A stretch of 51,155 bases of DNA from Christensenella sp964592155 (GCA_964592155.1 CAZQDA010000008.1:1-51155); one strand, 5' to 3'. Positions 1 to 8,695 are shown, counted from the stretch's first letter. The notes: generated by a model from the sequence alone, not told the origin. Numbers and translations: made by a program.

Positions 1-52
1 CATCTTCCTGCCATTTCCCGACACAAATCTGACACCCCACTGACATTCTCCC

Positions 53-69
53 TTTTGGAGACTCCAAAA
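53..69. repeat. Short perfect inverted repeat
   Basis: Eight-base arms TTTTGGAG and CTCCAAAA face each other around a single central base. No T-run follows on either strand, so it is not a clear terminator. It lies just downstream of the DUF3006 gene. Several short minus-strand frames run from here off the window edge, and none has a convincing start, so I call no gene in positions 1-99. Confidence 0.4.
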
Positions 70-99
70 CGCCCGCATGTGCCGCAAAAAATGCGCCGA

Positions 100-306
100 T
101 TACCTCTGGTTTTCGAACAGCTTATCGATGCGTGCTTGCATGCTTACACCGCGCACTGCGGTTTCCTCCAGATTGACAGTCACTTGGATTACATCGCCTT
201 CGCGGGCTTCTTTGGGGAGCGCCGCGCGGGGCAGGCGAATTGTTTGCTGATTTTCCAGCTCCACAATGGCGTATTCGTCTTCAAACCGGTCTATGACATA
301 GTTCAT
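100..306 (-). CDS. DUF3006 domain-containing small protein
   Basis: This 68-residue protein has the size and pattern of DUF3006: an N-terminal MNYVIDRFEDEYAIVELE strand pair, a central LPRAALP segment and a GDVIQV strand, which fits a small beta-barrel-like fold. The function of the family is unknown. In Firmicutes such genes often lie beside MBL-fold or ComEC-like proteins; any such partner would be beyond the left edge and cannot be seen. An AAGGAG Shine-Dalgarno (SD) site lies 7 nt before the ATG. The gene starts 22 bp after the VOC gene on the same strand, so the two are probably cotranscribed. It is cytoplasmic, with no signal peptide or membrane segment. Confidence 0.8.
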   Translation of the reverse strand: MNYVIDRFEDEYAIVELENQQTIRLPRAALPKEAREGDVIQVTVNLEETAVRGVSMQARIDKLFENQR

Positions 307-328
307 ACGATTGCTCCTTGATTATGCT

Positions 329-748
329 TTAGCCTGCGGGTTGCTCTGTGGCCTGCATGATATGCCACTGAACGCCAAATTGATCGGTCACCATGCCGTA
401 AAGACCGCTCCAGAAGGTTTGTTGGAGCTCCATGCCAACTGCCCCGCCCTCTTTGAGTGCGTTAAAAATGCGGCTTACCTCTTCTTTGTCTTTGGCTGTG
501 AACGTGGGCTGCATATTGTTGCCCTTTTTCAGCTGCATATTGGATGGGAAGTCCATAAACATTACATACACTCCGCCAATCAGCAGCTCCGTGTACATAA
601 TCCTATCCTTATCCTCCGGCGCAGCATCGCCTGTCGGCGCTTCGCCATATGTCATAAAAACGGGTTTTTCGGTTTGAAACACCTCTGTGTAAAATTCTAC
701 TGCCTTGCGGCAGTTCCCATCGAAATTAATGAATAAACTGAATGCCAT
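329..748 (-). CDS. VOC-superfamily protein, PhnB-like
   Basis: The 139-residue protein has the paired beta-alpha-beta-beta-beta units of the vicinal oxygen chelate fold. Recognisable PhnB-type features are the opening FINFDGNCRKAVEFYTEVF, the central YTELLIGGVYVMFMD and the closing WSGLYGMVTDQFGVQWHI. PhnB-like proteins are related to glyoxalases and 3-demethylubiquinone methyltransferase-like folds, but most have no assigned substrate and often lack the full metal site. The start is well supported by AAGGAGG 7 nt before the ATG. It is the first gene of a likely two-gene unit with the DUF3006 gene. No specific reaction can be assigned. Confidence 0.85.
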   Translation of the reverse strand: MAFSLFINFDGNCRKAVEFYTEVFQTEKPVFMTYGEAPTGDAAPEDKDRIMYTELLIGGVYVMFMDFPSNMQLKKGNNMQPTFTAKDKEEVSRIFNALKEGGAVGMELQQTFWSGLYGMVTDQFGVQWHIMQATEQPAG

Positions 749-906
749 ATGAAATCCTCCTTATTAATCGCCCGCAAAGCGTTTTGACCTGCGACCGGTA
801 TCTTTTTCATTATAACACGCAAACAGAAGCTTAAACTTTATTTTTTACACGTTTGATGATACGATAAGTGCAATTCTTAATTTTGTATAAAATCAAGTGA
901 AAACTA

Positions 907-935
907 TTGACGGTCACGTGACCACGTACTATAAT
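907..935 (+). promoter_or_regulatory. Sigma-A promoter with 12-bp palindromic operator
   Basis: TTGACG (907-912) and TATAAT (930-935) are separated by exactly 17 bp. A perfect 12-bp palindrome, GGTCACGTGACC (912-923), starts at the last base of the -35 box and fills most of the spacer, an ideal place for a repressor to block RNA polymerase. It drives the ABC exporter genes 75 bp downstream. No regulator gene is adjacent. Confidence 0.8.
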
Positions 936-1008
936 AAAGATGCTTGGGAGGAAAGGAAACCATCCTCAAAAAGTGATTTTGTGCGGTTCTGTTTGAAAGG
1001 AGCAAAAA

Positions 1009-1719
1009 GTGTTAACGATCAAGAATTTTACAAAGAGCTACAAAGGCGGCAACAAAGCGGTGGATAACCTCACGCTCACGGTGGAGGACGGGGATATTTA
1101 TGGCTTCATCGGTCATAACGGCGCGGGGAAAACGACCACGATCAAAGCGGTGGTAGGTATCCTTGACTTTGATGGCGGAGAAATTGAGATCAATGGAATG
1201 TCCATCAAGGCTCATCCCATCGAATGCAAGAAGATCACGGCGTATATTCCGGATAATCCTGACTTGTATGACAGCCTCACGGGAATACAGTATCTCAATT
1301 TTATTGGCGATATTTTTTCGATCCCCAAGGCGGAGCGCGAGCAGTTGATTTCTGAATATGCCGGTCTTTTTGAGATCACAGGGAACCTCGGAGACCTGAT
1401 TTCTTCTTATTCCCACGGCATGAAGCAAAAGCTGGCGCTGATATCCGCGCTCATCCATAAGCCCAAACTATTGGTGCTGGACGAGCCGTTTGTGGGACTC
1501 GATCCCAAGGCCGCGCATACAGTTAAGCAGATCATGCGTGAAATGTGCGATCACGGCAGCGCGATTTTCTTTTCGACGCATGTGCTGGAAGTTGCGGAAA
1601 AGCTGTGCGACAAGATTGCCATCATCAAAAACGGCAGGCTGCTGCGTGCGGGAACAATTGAGGAAGTCAAGGGAGACGAAAGTCTGGAAGACGTATTTTT
1701 GGAGTTAATCGATGAATAA
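1009..1719 (+). CDS. ABC transporter ATP-binding protein
   Basis: This 236-residue protein is the ATPase of an ABC exporter. Walker A is GHNGAGKT (about residues 35-42), the signature is YSHGMKQKL (about 133-141), Walker B is LLVLDEP (about 155-161), and the H-loop histidine is in FFSTHVLE. The start is GTG, chosen because AAGGAG lies 6 nt before it and the beta strand MLTIKNF begins there. The family resembles the ABC-2 type ATPases of the NatA/EcsA/YtrB group. The stop overlaps the permease start by 8 bp, so the two are translationally coupled. The palindromic operator upstream suggests repression by an unseen regulator. The substrate is not known. Confidence 0.93.
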   Translation: MLTIKNFTKSYKGGNKAVDNLTLTVEDGDIYGFIGHNGAGKTTTIKAVVGILDFDGGEIEINGMSIKAHPIECKKITAYIPDNPDLYDSLTGIQYLNFIGDIFSIPKAEREQLISEYAGLFEITGNLGDLISSYSHGMKQKLALISALIHKPKLLVLDEPFVGLDPKAAHTVKQIMREMCDHGSAIFFSTHVLEVAEKLCDKIAIIKNGRLLRAGTIEEVKGDESLEDVFLELIDE

Positions 1720-3304
1720 TCTTGGATTGTTATTAAAAATTTATCTGCGTACCTCCTTTGGGTTTAACAAGGCAAGGTATACGCACGAAAAGAAATCAAA
1801 GTCGACAGGCATGACGGTGCTTTTGACGTTCTGCTATATTATGATTGTGGGCGCGGTGTTTGCGCTTTCTATGGGGCTGATGTACTCGCTTTCGATGATT
1901 CATGCGGAATACATTGTGCTTAATATCATGATGATGGGAGCGTCGGTGATGGTGCTGTTCACCACCATTTATAAAGTAAACGGCATACTGTTTGGGTTCC
2001 GCGACTATGACGTGCAAATGTCGCTGCCGATCAGTACCGGAACGCTCATCGCAAGCCGCGTGCTTATTCTTTACGGGTTTAACATCCTGTTTACGTTAGG
2101 CGTGATGGTTCCCGCGGGCGTGGCTTATGCGATTGTCGTGCAGCCTGCCGCAGCGTTTTATCCGCTGTTTTTTGTCACGCTGTTTGCCATTCCCATGCTG
2201 CCCATTATCATCGCGACGGTGATCGGCACGCTGGTTGCGCTTGCCGCGTCGCGTTTTAAGCGCAAGAATGGAATGAATGTGATCTTCACAGTGGCGGCGT
2301 TTTTGATTTTTATGGTGGTCTGGATGGGCTTCTGGACAAATTCGGGCGATGTCATTATGAACTTTGCGGACATCGGCGCGACGGTAAACGGCGTACTCGT
2401 AAGCGTATATCCGCTGGTCGCCCTCTATGGCAATGCGGTTGCAGGGTTTGACGTTCTTGCGTTTCTGCTGTTTTTGCTGATCTCTGTGGGAGCGTTTGTG
2501 GTATTTTCAGCGGTGGTGGCAAAGCTGTTCAAAAAAATGAACACATCAATCACCACAACGCGCACCTCCGGCGATTACAAAATGACGGAGCTTAAGGAAA
2601 TGCCGCCCCAAAAAGCGTTGATGCGCAGAGAGTTGAAGCGATTGTTTTCCTCCTCGCAATATGTGCTCAACACGGCGATCGGGCCGCTGCTTTTGATTGT
2701 GGTGTCCATCATCCTGCTGGTTTCGGGCACGGACGGGTTTGGCGTGTATTCAAATATTCCGCAGTTTGCGCAGCTCATTTCGGTGGCGGGCCCGCTGGGG
2801 ATTGCTTTCTTCATTTCCATGGCAAGCCCCACGGCTTCATCGGTTTCGCTCGAAGGGAAAAATCTGTGGATAATCCGCTCTTTGCCTGTGGATACGCGTC
2901 TGGTGCTCAAGGCTAAGCTCAATGTGACGCTCACGCTCTTTCTGCCAGCGGCGGTCATTGCCGCAACGCTTTTCTGCATTGCGTTAAGGCCTGACCCATT
3001 CTACATAGTGCTAATGTATGCGGTGCCGATTGCCTATGCTTATTTCATCGGCCTCATGGGGTTAAAATGCGATCTTTCGAATCCCAAGCTCGACTGGACA
3101 AACGAGGTGACTGTCGTGAAACAAAGCAAATCAGTGCTGCTTACCATGCTGTCAGGCATGATACTGACCATTGTTCCTGCGCTGCTTGCGCTGCCATTCG
3201 GCTCGATTCCGGTTCTTGCGGCGTTTGTGTTGGTGGTTGTGCTTGATATCCTGCTTTACCGCAGTGTGATGACAAAAGGAGTCCGGCAGTTCGAGAGCCT
3301 GTGA
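1712..3304 (+). CDS. ABC exporter permease (ABC-2-like, 530 aa)
   Basis: The 530-residue protein is very hydrophobic, with about 12 predicted membrane spans arranged as two halves. The first half begins near residue 35 after a basic N-terminal segment. The second half starts after a charged loop near residue 300 (MTELKEMPPQKALMRRELKRLF). This is the usual layout of the large putative ABC exporter permeases that pair with a single ATPase in Firmicutes. It overlaps the ATPase gene and must form the membrane part of the same exporter. There is no soluble binding protein, which agrees with export. Candidate roles are peptide, ion or drug export; the sequence does not decide. Confidence 0.85.
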   Translation: MNNLGLLLKIYLRTSFGFNKARYTHEKKSKSTGMTVLLTFCYIMIVGAVFALSMGLMYSLSMIHAEYIVLNIMMMGASVMVLFTTIYKVNGILFGFRDYDVQMSLPISTGTLIASRVLILYGFNILFTLGVMVPAGVAYAIVVQPAAAFYPLFFVTLFAIPMLPIIIATVIGTLVALAASRFKRKNGMNVIFTVAAFLIFMVVWMGFWTNSGDVIMNFADIGATVNGVLVSVYPLVALYGNAVAGFDVLAFLLFLLISVGAFVVFSAVVAKLFKKMNTSITTTRTSGDYKMTELKEMPPQKALMRRELKRLFSSSQYVLNTAIGPLLLIVVSIILLVSGTDGFGVYSNIPQFAQLISVAGPLGIAFFISMASPTASSVSLEGKNLWIIRSLPVDTRLVLKAKLNVTLTLFLPAAVIAATLFCIALRPDPFYIVLMYAVPIAYAYFIGLMGLKCDLSNPKLDWTNEVTVVKQSKSVLLTMLSGMILTIVPALLALPFGSIPVLAAFVLVVVLDILLYRSVMTKGVRQFESL

Positions 3305-3330
3305 GGTCTTGAACAGAAATCATACATAAA

Positions 3331-3370
3331 AACACGGCGTAAAAGAGGATTTTCACGTCGTGTTTTTTCT
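3331..3370 (+). terminator. Intrinsic terminator after the ABC exporter
   Basis: The arms AACACGGCGT and ACGTCGTGTT (one G-T pair) are extended by AAAA/TTTT towards the loop and are followed by TTTTTTCTTTT. It ends the ABC operon. Confidence 0.85.
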
Positions 3371-3481
3371 TTTCTTAAAAATTTGCAGGAATATTCATTT
3401 GCAATGGGGAATTATAGAATCATGTTTTCATTTCCAGTCTATCGCGGTGCTTTTGAATCCGCAGAAAAGAGGGAGTTTCCT

Positions 3482-4954
3482 ATGCTGAAAGAACTTGATT
3501 TATCGAAAAAACTCACAAAAGAGGAATATACACCGTTTGCAAAGGCGCTTGGGCCGCGTCTTGTGGTACTCCAGCAAAAAATAATTCAGGCAAAGATTCC
3601 GGTCATCATCATTTTTGAGGGACCTTCCGCGGCGGGGAAAGGCGCGATTGTGAATTCGCTGATTCTGAATTTTGACGCGCGCGGTTTCACGGTTTACAAC
3701 ACGCAGGAGCCGGAGCCTGCCGATCTGCGGGTGCCGTGGCTCGTGCGCTTCGCAAAGCAGCTGCCCTCCTATGGGCGCATGGCAATCTATGACCGCAGCT
3801 GGTATGGAGGCTGGGGCACCAAGGTGGAAAAGAAAGAGGCACAGCACCGTTTTGATGAAATCAATGTTTTTGAACGGCAGCTTGCGGACGATGGGTATTT
3901 GATTCTCAAATATTTTCTGTACATCGATAAAAAAGAACAGAGGAAGCGCTTTGAAAAACTCAAAGAAACCAAAAGCACATCCTGGCGGGTGGATAAAAAG
4001 GATTTTGAAAACCTAAAGCATCACAAGGAGATCACAGAGCTTGCCGAAAAAATGATTTCCGCCACGGACAAGTCGTATGCGCCGTGGCATCTTATTGCAG
4101 CCACTGACAAACGTTATGTACGCGCCACAATCTTTTCCTCCATTGCGGAGGAAATGGAAAGAGCGCTGCAAAAAAAGCAGCAGGCGGCAGAGGCGGACGC
4201 AGACTTTTGCCCGCAGATCAATCCAAAATTCAAGCTGCTTGCGCACGAAACCATCGAGCAGCTCGATTTATCTAAATCCATTGTGGAAGAGGAATATAAA
4301 GAGCGGCTTGACCGATTGCAAAAGAAGCTGTTTCAACTGCAAAATAAACTGTATCTTGCCAAAATTCCTGTGATCATCGGTTATGAGGGGAACGACGCGG
4401 CAGGAAAGGGAGGAAACATCCGCCGCGTCGCGTCTGCGCTGGATGCGCGCGGATACTCGGTGACGCCTGTCGCCGCGCCTACGCAGGATGAAATTAACCG
4501 TCAGTATTTGTGGAGGTTTTGGAAAGCGCTCCCGCGCACAGGGCATTTTGGTATTTTTGACCGTACGTGGTATGGCAGGGTGCTGGTGGAGCGTGTGGAG
4601 GGCTTTACTCCAATTTCCCGCATCAACCAGGCTTACGATGAGATCAATGAGTTTGAATATATGCTGCACAGGTGGGGTGCGATCATCTTCAAATTTTGGC
4701 TGGCGATTGATAAGGACGAGCAGCTAAGACGGTTTGAAGACCGGCAAAATACACCGGAAAAGCAGTGGAAAATTACGGAGGAGGACTGGCGCAACCGCGA
4801 TAAATGGGATGTTTACACTGCGGCGGTCAATGATATGCTGCGCTATACAAATACGGATTTTGCGCCATGGACCGCCATCGAATCCAATAACAAACGTTTT
4901 GCGCGCATTAAAACTCTGGAAACGATGATTCAAACAATTGAGAAACGGTTATAA
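3482..4954 (+). CDS. pap: Polyphosphate:AMP phosphotransferase (two PPK2 domains)
   Basis: The enzyme transfers phosphate from inorganic polyphosphate to AMP, giving ADP. It is 490 residues long and contains two PPK2-type kinase modules. The first has P-loop EGPSAAGKG (about 46-54) and Walker B-like YDRSWYGG (about 102-109). The second has EGNDAAGKGG (about 301-310) and FDRTWYGR (about 358-365). Two tandem domains in about 490 residues is the hallmark of this family; single-domain PPK2 proteins are about half as long. The frame is open back to a TTG at 3383, but the ATG at 3482 is preferred because GAGGGAG lies 6 nt before it and the upstream residues are not conserved-looking. It is monocistronic, between two strong terminators. 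Cytoplasmic. Confidence 0.9.
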   Translation: MLKELDLSKKLTKEEYTPFAKALGPRLVVLQQKIIQAKIPVIIIFEGPSAAGKGAIVNSLILNFDARGFTVYNTQEPEPADLRVPWLVRFAKQLPSYGRMAIYDRSWYGGWGTKVEKKEAQHRFDEINVFERQLADDGYLILKYFLYIDKKEQRKRFEKLKETKSTSWRVDKKDFENLKHHKEITELAEKMISATDKSYAPWHLIAATDKRYVRATIFSSIAEEMERALQKKQQAAEADADFCPQINPKFKLLAHETIEQLDLSKSIVEEEYKERLDRLQKKLFQLQNKLYLAKIPVIIGYEGNDAAGKGGNIRRVASALDARGYSVTPVAAPTQDEINRQYLWRFWKALPRTGHFGIFDRTWYGRVLVERVEGFTPISRINQAYDEINEFEYMLHRWGAIIFKFWLAIDKDEQLRRFEDRQNTPEKQWKITEEDWRNRDKWDVYTAAVNDMLRYTNTDFAPWTAIESNNKRFARIKTLETMIQTIEKRL

Positions 4955-4973
4955 ATAGCAAATGGAAGGTGAG

Positions 4974-5020
4974 AACAGCGGAATCAAGCAGGTTATCATC
5001 TGTCGGTTCCGCTGTTTTTA
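4974..5020 (+). terminator. Intrinsic terminator after pap
   Basis: The perfect 10-bp arms AACAGCGGAA and TTCCGCTGTT enclose a 23-nt loop, and the downstream arm runs directly into TTTATTTT. Confidence 0.8.
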
Positions 5021-5088
5021 TTTTCAGAGTGGAACAAAATTCCTGCAAATGTAACAAGATTTCATATTGGGGAAACGGGTTACCATTC

Positions 5089-5129
5089 GGTCGTACCGCG
5101 TTACTATTTTTGATAGAACGTGTTACTAT
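5089..5129 (+). promoter_or_regulatory. Helically phased GTTACYAT repeats and possible promoter
   Basis: The octamer GTTACCAT starts at 5089, and GTTACTAT starts at 5100 and again at 5122. The spacings are therefore 11 and 22 bp, one and two helical turns. TTACTA (5101-5106) and TACTAT (5124-5129) are 17 bp apart and could be a weak -35/-10 pair. The repeats are 46 bp before the permease gene and look like a binding array for a regulator. Confidence 0.45.
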
Positions 5130-5174
5130 AAAATTGATTTTATTCCTATTTCACAATTGTAAAGGACAGCGATT

Positions 5175-6566
5175 ATGGCAAAGAAAAAACTTCGACTGTT
5201 TGACGCCATCCTCGCGGCTGTTTGTGTCGTGCTTACGATAGACGCGGTCGCGCCCGCAGCCGCAATCGGAAATTCTCAGTATTTCTGGTGGATTTTGCTG
5301 CTGCTGGGTTTTTTTATTCCTTACGGGCTTGTGAATGCAGAACTCGGAACGGCGTATGAGGACGAAGGCGGGCTGTGCGACTGGGTAAAGCGGGCGTTTG
5401 GCATCCGCACCGGTTCGCGCGCTGCTTTTTATTACTGGATCAATTTTCCGATCTGGATCACTTCCACACTCGTGGCGTTCACGCAAATTTTCACTGCCAC
5501 AACAGGCATACGGATTCCGCCGCTTACGGCGCTTTTGATTCAGCTGGGGATTGTGTGGTTGGTCGTGCTGCTTTCCAACTTCCGAATCAGTGAAAGCAAA
5601 TGGCTGGTGAATATCGGCGCGCTGATCAAGGCGGGGCTGATTTTGATTCTGGGGGGGCTGGGTATTTACGCAGCGCTAACACACGGAGCTGCGAATCCTG
5701 CCTCGTCGGTGATGGATTTCCTGCCGAGCGTAGCGGGGATGTCTTTTATCTCAATTATCATTTTTAATTTTATTGGATTTGAAGTTGTGACGACCTATGC
5801 GGGGGATATGCAAAACCCCAAAAAGGAACTGCCACGCGCGATCATCTGGGGAGGAATCCTCATCACGGCGTTTTACCTGTTCGCATCCTTTGGAATCGGC
5901 GTGGCGATTCCCACGGCGGAGCTTTCCAAGGCAAGCGGGTTTATTGACAGCCTGCGCATTCTTGCCGGATCGGGAGGAGGAATCCTTGTTCTTGTGTGCG
6001 GGTCACTTTTCCTGTTTACGCTCGTCACCAATATGCTGACCTGGTCCTTGGGCGTGAACTATGTGACGCAGCATGCGGCGCAATACGGCACGCTTCCCAA
6101 ATTTTTGGCTTCCAAGAGCAAAAAAGAAGATATGCCTTTGGGGGCGAACCTTACCAACGGCGTGGTGATTTCCATATTACTGATTGCTGCCGCAGCCATG
6201 GAGGCGTCCGGCAGCGGCACAGATATTTTCTGGGTGTTTTTTGCGCTGAATGTGGATTTGCTTCTGGCATGCTACCTGTTTTTATTTCCGGCCTTTTGGA
6301 AACTGCGCAAGATCGATCCCGACAGGGAACGCCCGTTCCGCGTGAAGGGCGGCAGGGTGAAGCTGTTTATTATTGCGGCTGTTCCGTTTTTCCTTCTTTG
6401 CATGACGCTGTTTTTCACCTTTTTTAACGAGGCACCGGATGGTAGCCTTTCTCCAAACCTGCCGTTGATTGCGGGAGTGGCCGTTGCCGTCGCGATTGGT
6501 GAGATGATTGCATGGCACAGCGTGCGCAAAAACAGGCGTGCGCAAATGGTGGAGCAGGACGCATAG
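5175..6566 (+). CDS. APC-family amino acid permease
   Basis: The 463-residue protein has about 12 membrane spans and the pattern of the amino acid-polyamine-organocation family. The first span contains LTIDAVAPAAAIG, corresponding to the unwound TM1 region. The FNFIGFEVVTTYAGDMQNPKKELPRA segment is the TM6-loop signature of APC permeases. A basic loop (KLRKIDPDRERPFRVKGG) follows the tenth span. Some features recall the glutamate/GABA and agmatine/putrescine exchangers, but the substrate cannot be read from the sequence. AAAGGA lies 9 nt before the ATG. It stands alone, between the pap terminator and a convergent MurJ gene. The phased repeats upstream suggest regulation by a DNA-binding protein. 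Confidence 0.87.
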   Translation: MAKKKLRLFDAILAAVCVVLTIDAVAPAAAIGNSQYFWWILLLLGFFIPYGLVNAELGTAYEDEGGLCDWVKRAFGIRTGSRAAFYYWINFPIWITSTLVAFTQIFTATTGIRIPPLTALLIQLGIVWLVVLLSNFRISESKWLVNIGALIKAGLILILGGLGIYAALTHGAANPASSVMDFLPSVAGMSFISIIIFNFIGFEVVTTYAGDMQNPKKELPRAIIWGGILITAFYLFASFGIGVAIPTAELSKASGFIDSLRILAGSGGGILVLVCGSLFLFTLVTNMLTWSLGVNYVTQHAAQYGTLPKFLASKSKKEDMPLGANLTNGVVISILLIAAAAMEASGSGTDIFWVFFALNVDLLLACYLFLFPAFWKLRKIDPDRERPFRVKGGRVKLFIIAAVPFFLLCMTLFFTFFNEAPDGSLSPNLPLIAGVAVAVAIGEMIAWHSVRKNRRAQMVEQDA

Positions 6567-6581
6567 ATATAGTCAAGAGGG

Positions 6582-6611
6582 GAACCGCTGACTGGCGGTT
6601 TCTTTTTTTAT
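6582..6611 (+). terminator. Intrinsic terminator after the APC permease
   Basis: The arms AACCGC and GCGGTT enclose a 6-nt loop and are followed by TCTTTTTTTA. The T-run overlaps the stop codon of the convergent murJ gene. Confidence 0.8.
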
Positions 6612-8146
6612 GCTTTTTTACGACCCAGACGGTTCTTTGCGCCGCGCATCAGTTTTCCTGCCGTTTCAATTTTAAGCAGCCAGGCCGCGAGCGCGAATAC
6701 GGCGAGTCCGGCAAGTCCGCTCGATAAAAACCGGATTGCGTTGTGCGTGAAATCCGTGCCGGTGACCGGCAAAAGCTGATGGATCAAAAGGGCTGTGAGC
6801 GCGCACAGGCCGGAGGCAATGAGTATTTTGATGAATTGCAGCGCCGAGCGCTTCAGGTGCATGGTTCCGATTCGTTTGCGCAACACAAACATCATGATGA
6901 GCGCGCCCGCAAAGCTTGCAATCGAGGTGGCAAGCGTAAGGCCTTTTGCGCCCAGAACATCCTTGAGCATCATATCGAGGACGATGTTGAGCGACACGGA
7001 AAAAATTCCAATATACATGGGAATTTTATTGAGCTGCAGCGCATAAAAGACGCGCGTCAGGAAGTTGCGCATACCAAACGCGAAAATTCCGATGATGTAA
7101 AACGCAAAGATGGGCGCTGTGAAGATGGTGTCCTCCAGCGTAAATTTGCCGCGCTGATAAAACATTCCGATGATTTCCTGACTGTTGATAAAGGCGATCA
7201 CAATGATCGGAAGGGTGATGAGCGCAACAATTTCAAGCGATTGGCGCACGGTGCTTTTCAGTTTGTCATGCTGTTTTAAGGCGGCGTATTGCGAAAGCTG
7301 GGAAAACATGATGGTTGTGATCGGAACGACGAGGATGCCCAGAACCGCCTGTGCGAGCGTATAGCTATTGCTGAGCGCAGAGACGACGCTGGTTCCCATG
7401 CCCGTGCCAAAGAATTTATCCGTCATGTTGTTGATTTGGTCAAACGCCATGCTGATGACCGCTGGAATGGCAAGAATAAAGGTGCGTTTGATTTCAGGGC
7501 TGCGCACGTCAAGAACGCGCTGGTATTTGTAGTTTTTGCGCAAAAAGGGAAGCAGGATCAGGATTTGCAGAGCGGCGGAAATGGCCGTGCCGATTGCAAG
7601 GGCTTCAATAGAGCCAAAAGAGAGGCAGGCGACGATCATGCAAAAGCTCAGTGAAAAATTGGTGAGTTGCTCCGGAATGAAGATTTTGCGCGCGTTTAAA
7701 ACATTGGTCAGCACGCCGGAAATCGCCCAAAAGACAAGCGCCGGATACATCATCTGCGTCAGACGGACCGCAAGGGCGCGTCCTTCCGGATTCTGCCAGA
7801 GAAACTCATACAGGCCGGGCGTTGCGAAAAAACCGACGACGCTCACCGCAAGGGCGGCGAGAATGTACAGGTTTAAAATGCTGTTGGTGTAGCGGTTTGC
7901 GCTTTGCTCGCCCAGTTTTAACCGGTTTTTGGTGTAGATAGGGATAAACGTAGAGCCGATGCCAGTGCTGAATAGAATCATCAATATGGTGATGACGGAA
8001 TACGCAAACGTATATGCGTCGTTTTCAAGGCTTTGCCCAAATGTCGCGCTCCTGACCATCTCCCGCGCAAAGCCTGCGATTTTGCTCAGGATGATCACAA
8101 GCGTGAGCATCATTGTGGTTTTTAGCGTCTTACTTTCTTTTGCCAT
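6608..8146 (-). CDS. murJ: MurJ-like lipid II flippase (MVF/MviN family)
   Basis: The protein belongs to the MOP superfamily and probably flips lipid II or another undecaprenyl-linked precursor across the membrane. With the chosen start it has 512 residues and about 14 membrane spans. Family features are the N-terminal KTTMMLTLVIILSKIAGFARE (RE after the first span) and a conserved RVFYALQLNKIP segment near residue 360. I chose the ATG at 8146, which starts MAKESKTLK, rather than the in-frame ATG at 8197, because the 17 extra residues look like leader sequence; the SD site (GGAAACGG) is weak. Promoter elements lie about 70 bp upstream. It converges on the APC permease. Confidence 0.88.
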   Translation of the reverse strand: MAKESKTLKTTMMLTLVIILSKIAGFAREMVRSATFGQSLENDAYTFAYSVITILMILFSTGIGSTFIPIYTKNRLKLGEQSANRYTNSILNLYILAALAVSVVGFFATPGLYEFLWQNPEGRALAVRLTQMMYPALVFWAISGVLTNVLNARKIFIPEQLTNFSLSFCMIVACLSFGSIEALAIGTAISAALQILILLPFLRKNYKYQRVLDVRSPEIKRTFILAIPAVISMAFDQINNMTDKFFGTGMGTSVVSALSNSYTLAQAVLGILVVPITTIMFSQLSQYAALKQHDKLKSTVRQSLEIVALITLPIIVIAFINSQEIIGMFYQRGKFTLEDTIFTAPIFAFYIIGIFAFGMRNFLTRVFYALQLNKIPMYIGIFSVSLNIVLDMMLKDVLGAKGLTLATSIASFAGALIMMFVLRKRIGTMHLKRSALQFIKILIASGLCALTALLIHQLLPVTGTDFTHNAIRFLSSGLAGLAVFALAAWLLKIETAGKLMRGAKNRLGRKKA

Positions 8147-8217
8147 ACCGTTTCCAATCAAATTTGTTTTCGTTGCAAAGGGTCGCGCCCTGCGCATCGA
8201 AAGTTTGCATAACGTTT

Positions 8218-8245
8218 ATTATAACCCTTTTTTTGTGAAATGCAA
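8218..8245 (-). promoter_or_regulatory. Promoter of murJ
   Basis: On the minus strand TTGCAT (8245-8240) and a perfect TATAAT (8223-8218) are separated by 16 bp. The predicted leader is about 65 nt, ending at the ATG at 8146. Confidence 0.65.
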
Positions 8246-8272
8246 TTTTTTTGAATCGTTTTTTTTGCAGGC

Positions 8273-8306
8273 AAAAAAATGGCAAAGAGGCTTTTTGCCC
8301 CTTTGC
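8273..8306 (-). terminator. Intrinsic terminator after the mscL-VOC unit
   Basis: The arms GGCAAAG and CTTTGCC, extended by GG/CC, are followed on the minus strand by ATTTTTTT. It ends the mscL-VOC transcript before murJ. Confidence 0.82.
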
Positions 8307-8326
8307 CGTGGTGCGATTCAACAGAA

Positions 8327-8695
8327 TTATGCTTCAGGTAAAACCTCCAGCCAATAACCGTCAGGATCTTCGATGAAATAAATTCCCATCTGCTCATTTA
8401 CAAAGCAAACACAGCCCATTTCCTGATGTTTTTTGAAAGCGCCGTCATAATCGTCTGTGGTAAACGCCAGATGGATTTCGTTGTCGCCAAGGTCATACGG
8501 TCCGTCTTTTTCTTTCAGCCACGTAAGTTCCAGTTGATGCGGCGCATTTTGATTGGCAAGATACACAATAATAAAATCGCCGTTTTCCCCTTCCTTGCGG
8601 CGTACCTCGTGCAAATCGAGCGCCCGTGCGTAAAAATCAAGGGATTTTTCAAGATCGAGTACATTTAAGTTGTTGTGAACCATTTTAAAATTCAT
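8327..8695 (-). CDS. VOC/glyoxalase family protein (GloA-like)
   Basis: The 122-residue protein has a glyoxalase I-like fold. MVHNNLNVLDLEKSLDFYARALDL is the first beta-alpha-beta module with the metal-position His, and HLAFTTDD and GIYFIEDPDGYWLEVLPE are the second module, with its His and a Glu near the C terminus. Glyoxalase I converts the hemithioacetal of methylglyoxal to lactoylthiol; in Clostridia the thiol and true substrate are uncertain. The ATG overlaps the mscL stop as ATGA, so translation is coupled. A GGAGG site lies 7 nt upstream inside mscL. The pairing with a mechanosensitive channel has no obvious functional logic. Confidence 0.82.
   Translation of the reverse strand: MNFKMVHNNLNVLDLEKSLDFYARALDLHEVRRKEGENGDFIIVYLANQNAPHQLELTWLKEKDGPYDLGDNEIHLAFTTDDYDGAFKKHQEMGCVCFVNEQMGIYFIEDPDGYWLEVLPEA

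Noticed and set aside
1..99. Start of a further minus-strand gene after DUF3006
   Set aside because: Three short open frames reach the edge, but none has a convincing SD, start or domain.
3383..3481. N-terminal extension of pap from a TTG
   Set aside because: There is a better SD before the ATG at 3482, and the family starts near there.
6743..7279. 178-codon plus-strand frame inside murJ
   Set aside because: Its composition is antisense-like (many His, Arg, Lys, Asp), there is no SD, and murJ on the other strand is clearly real.
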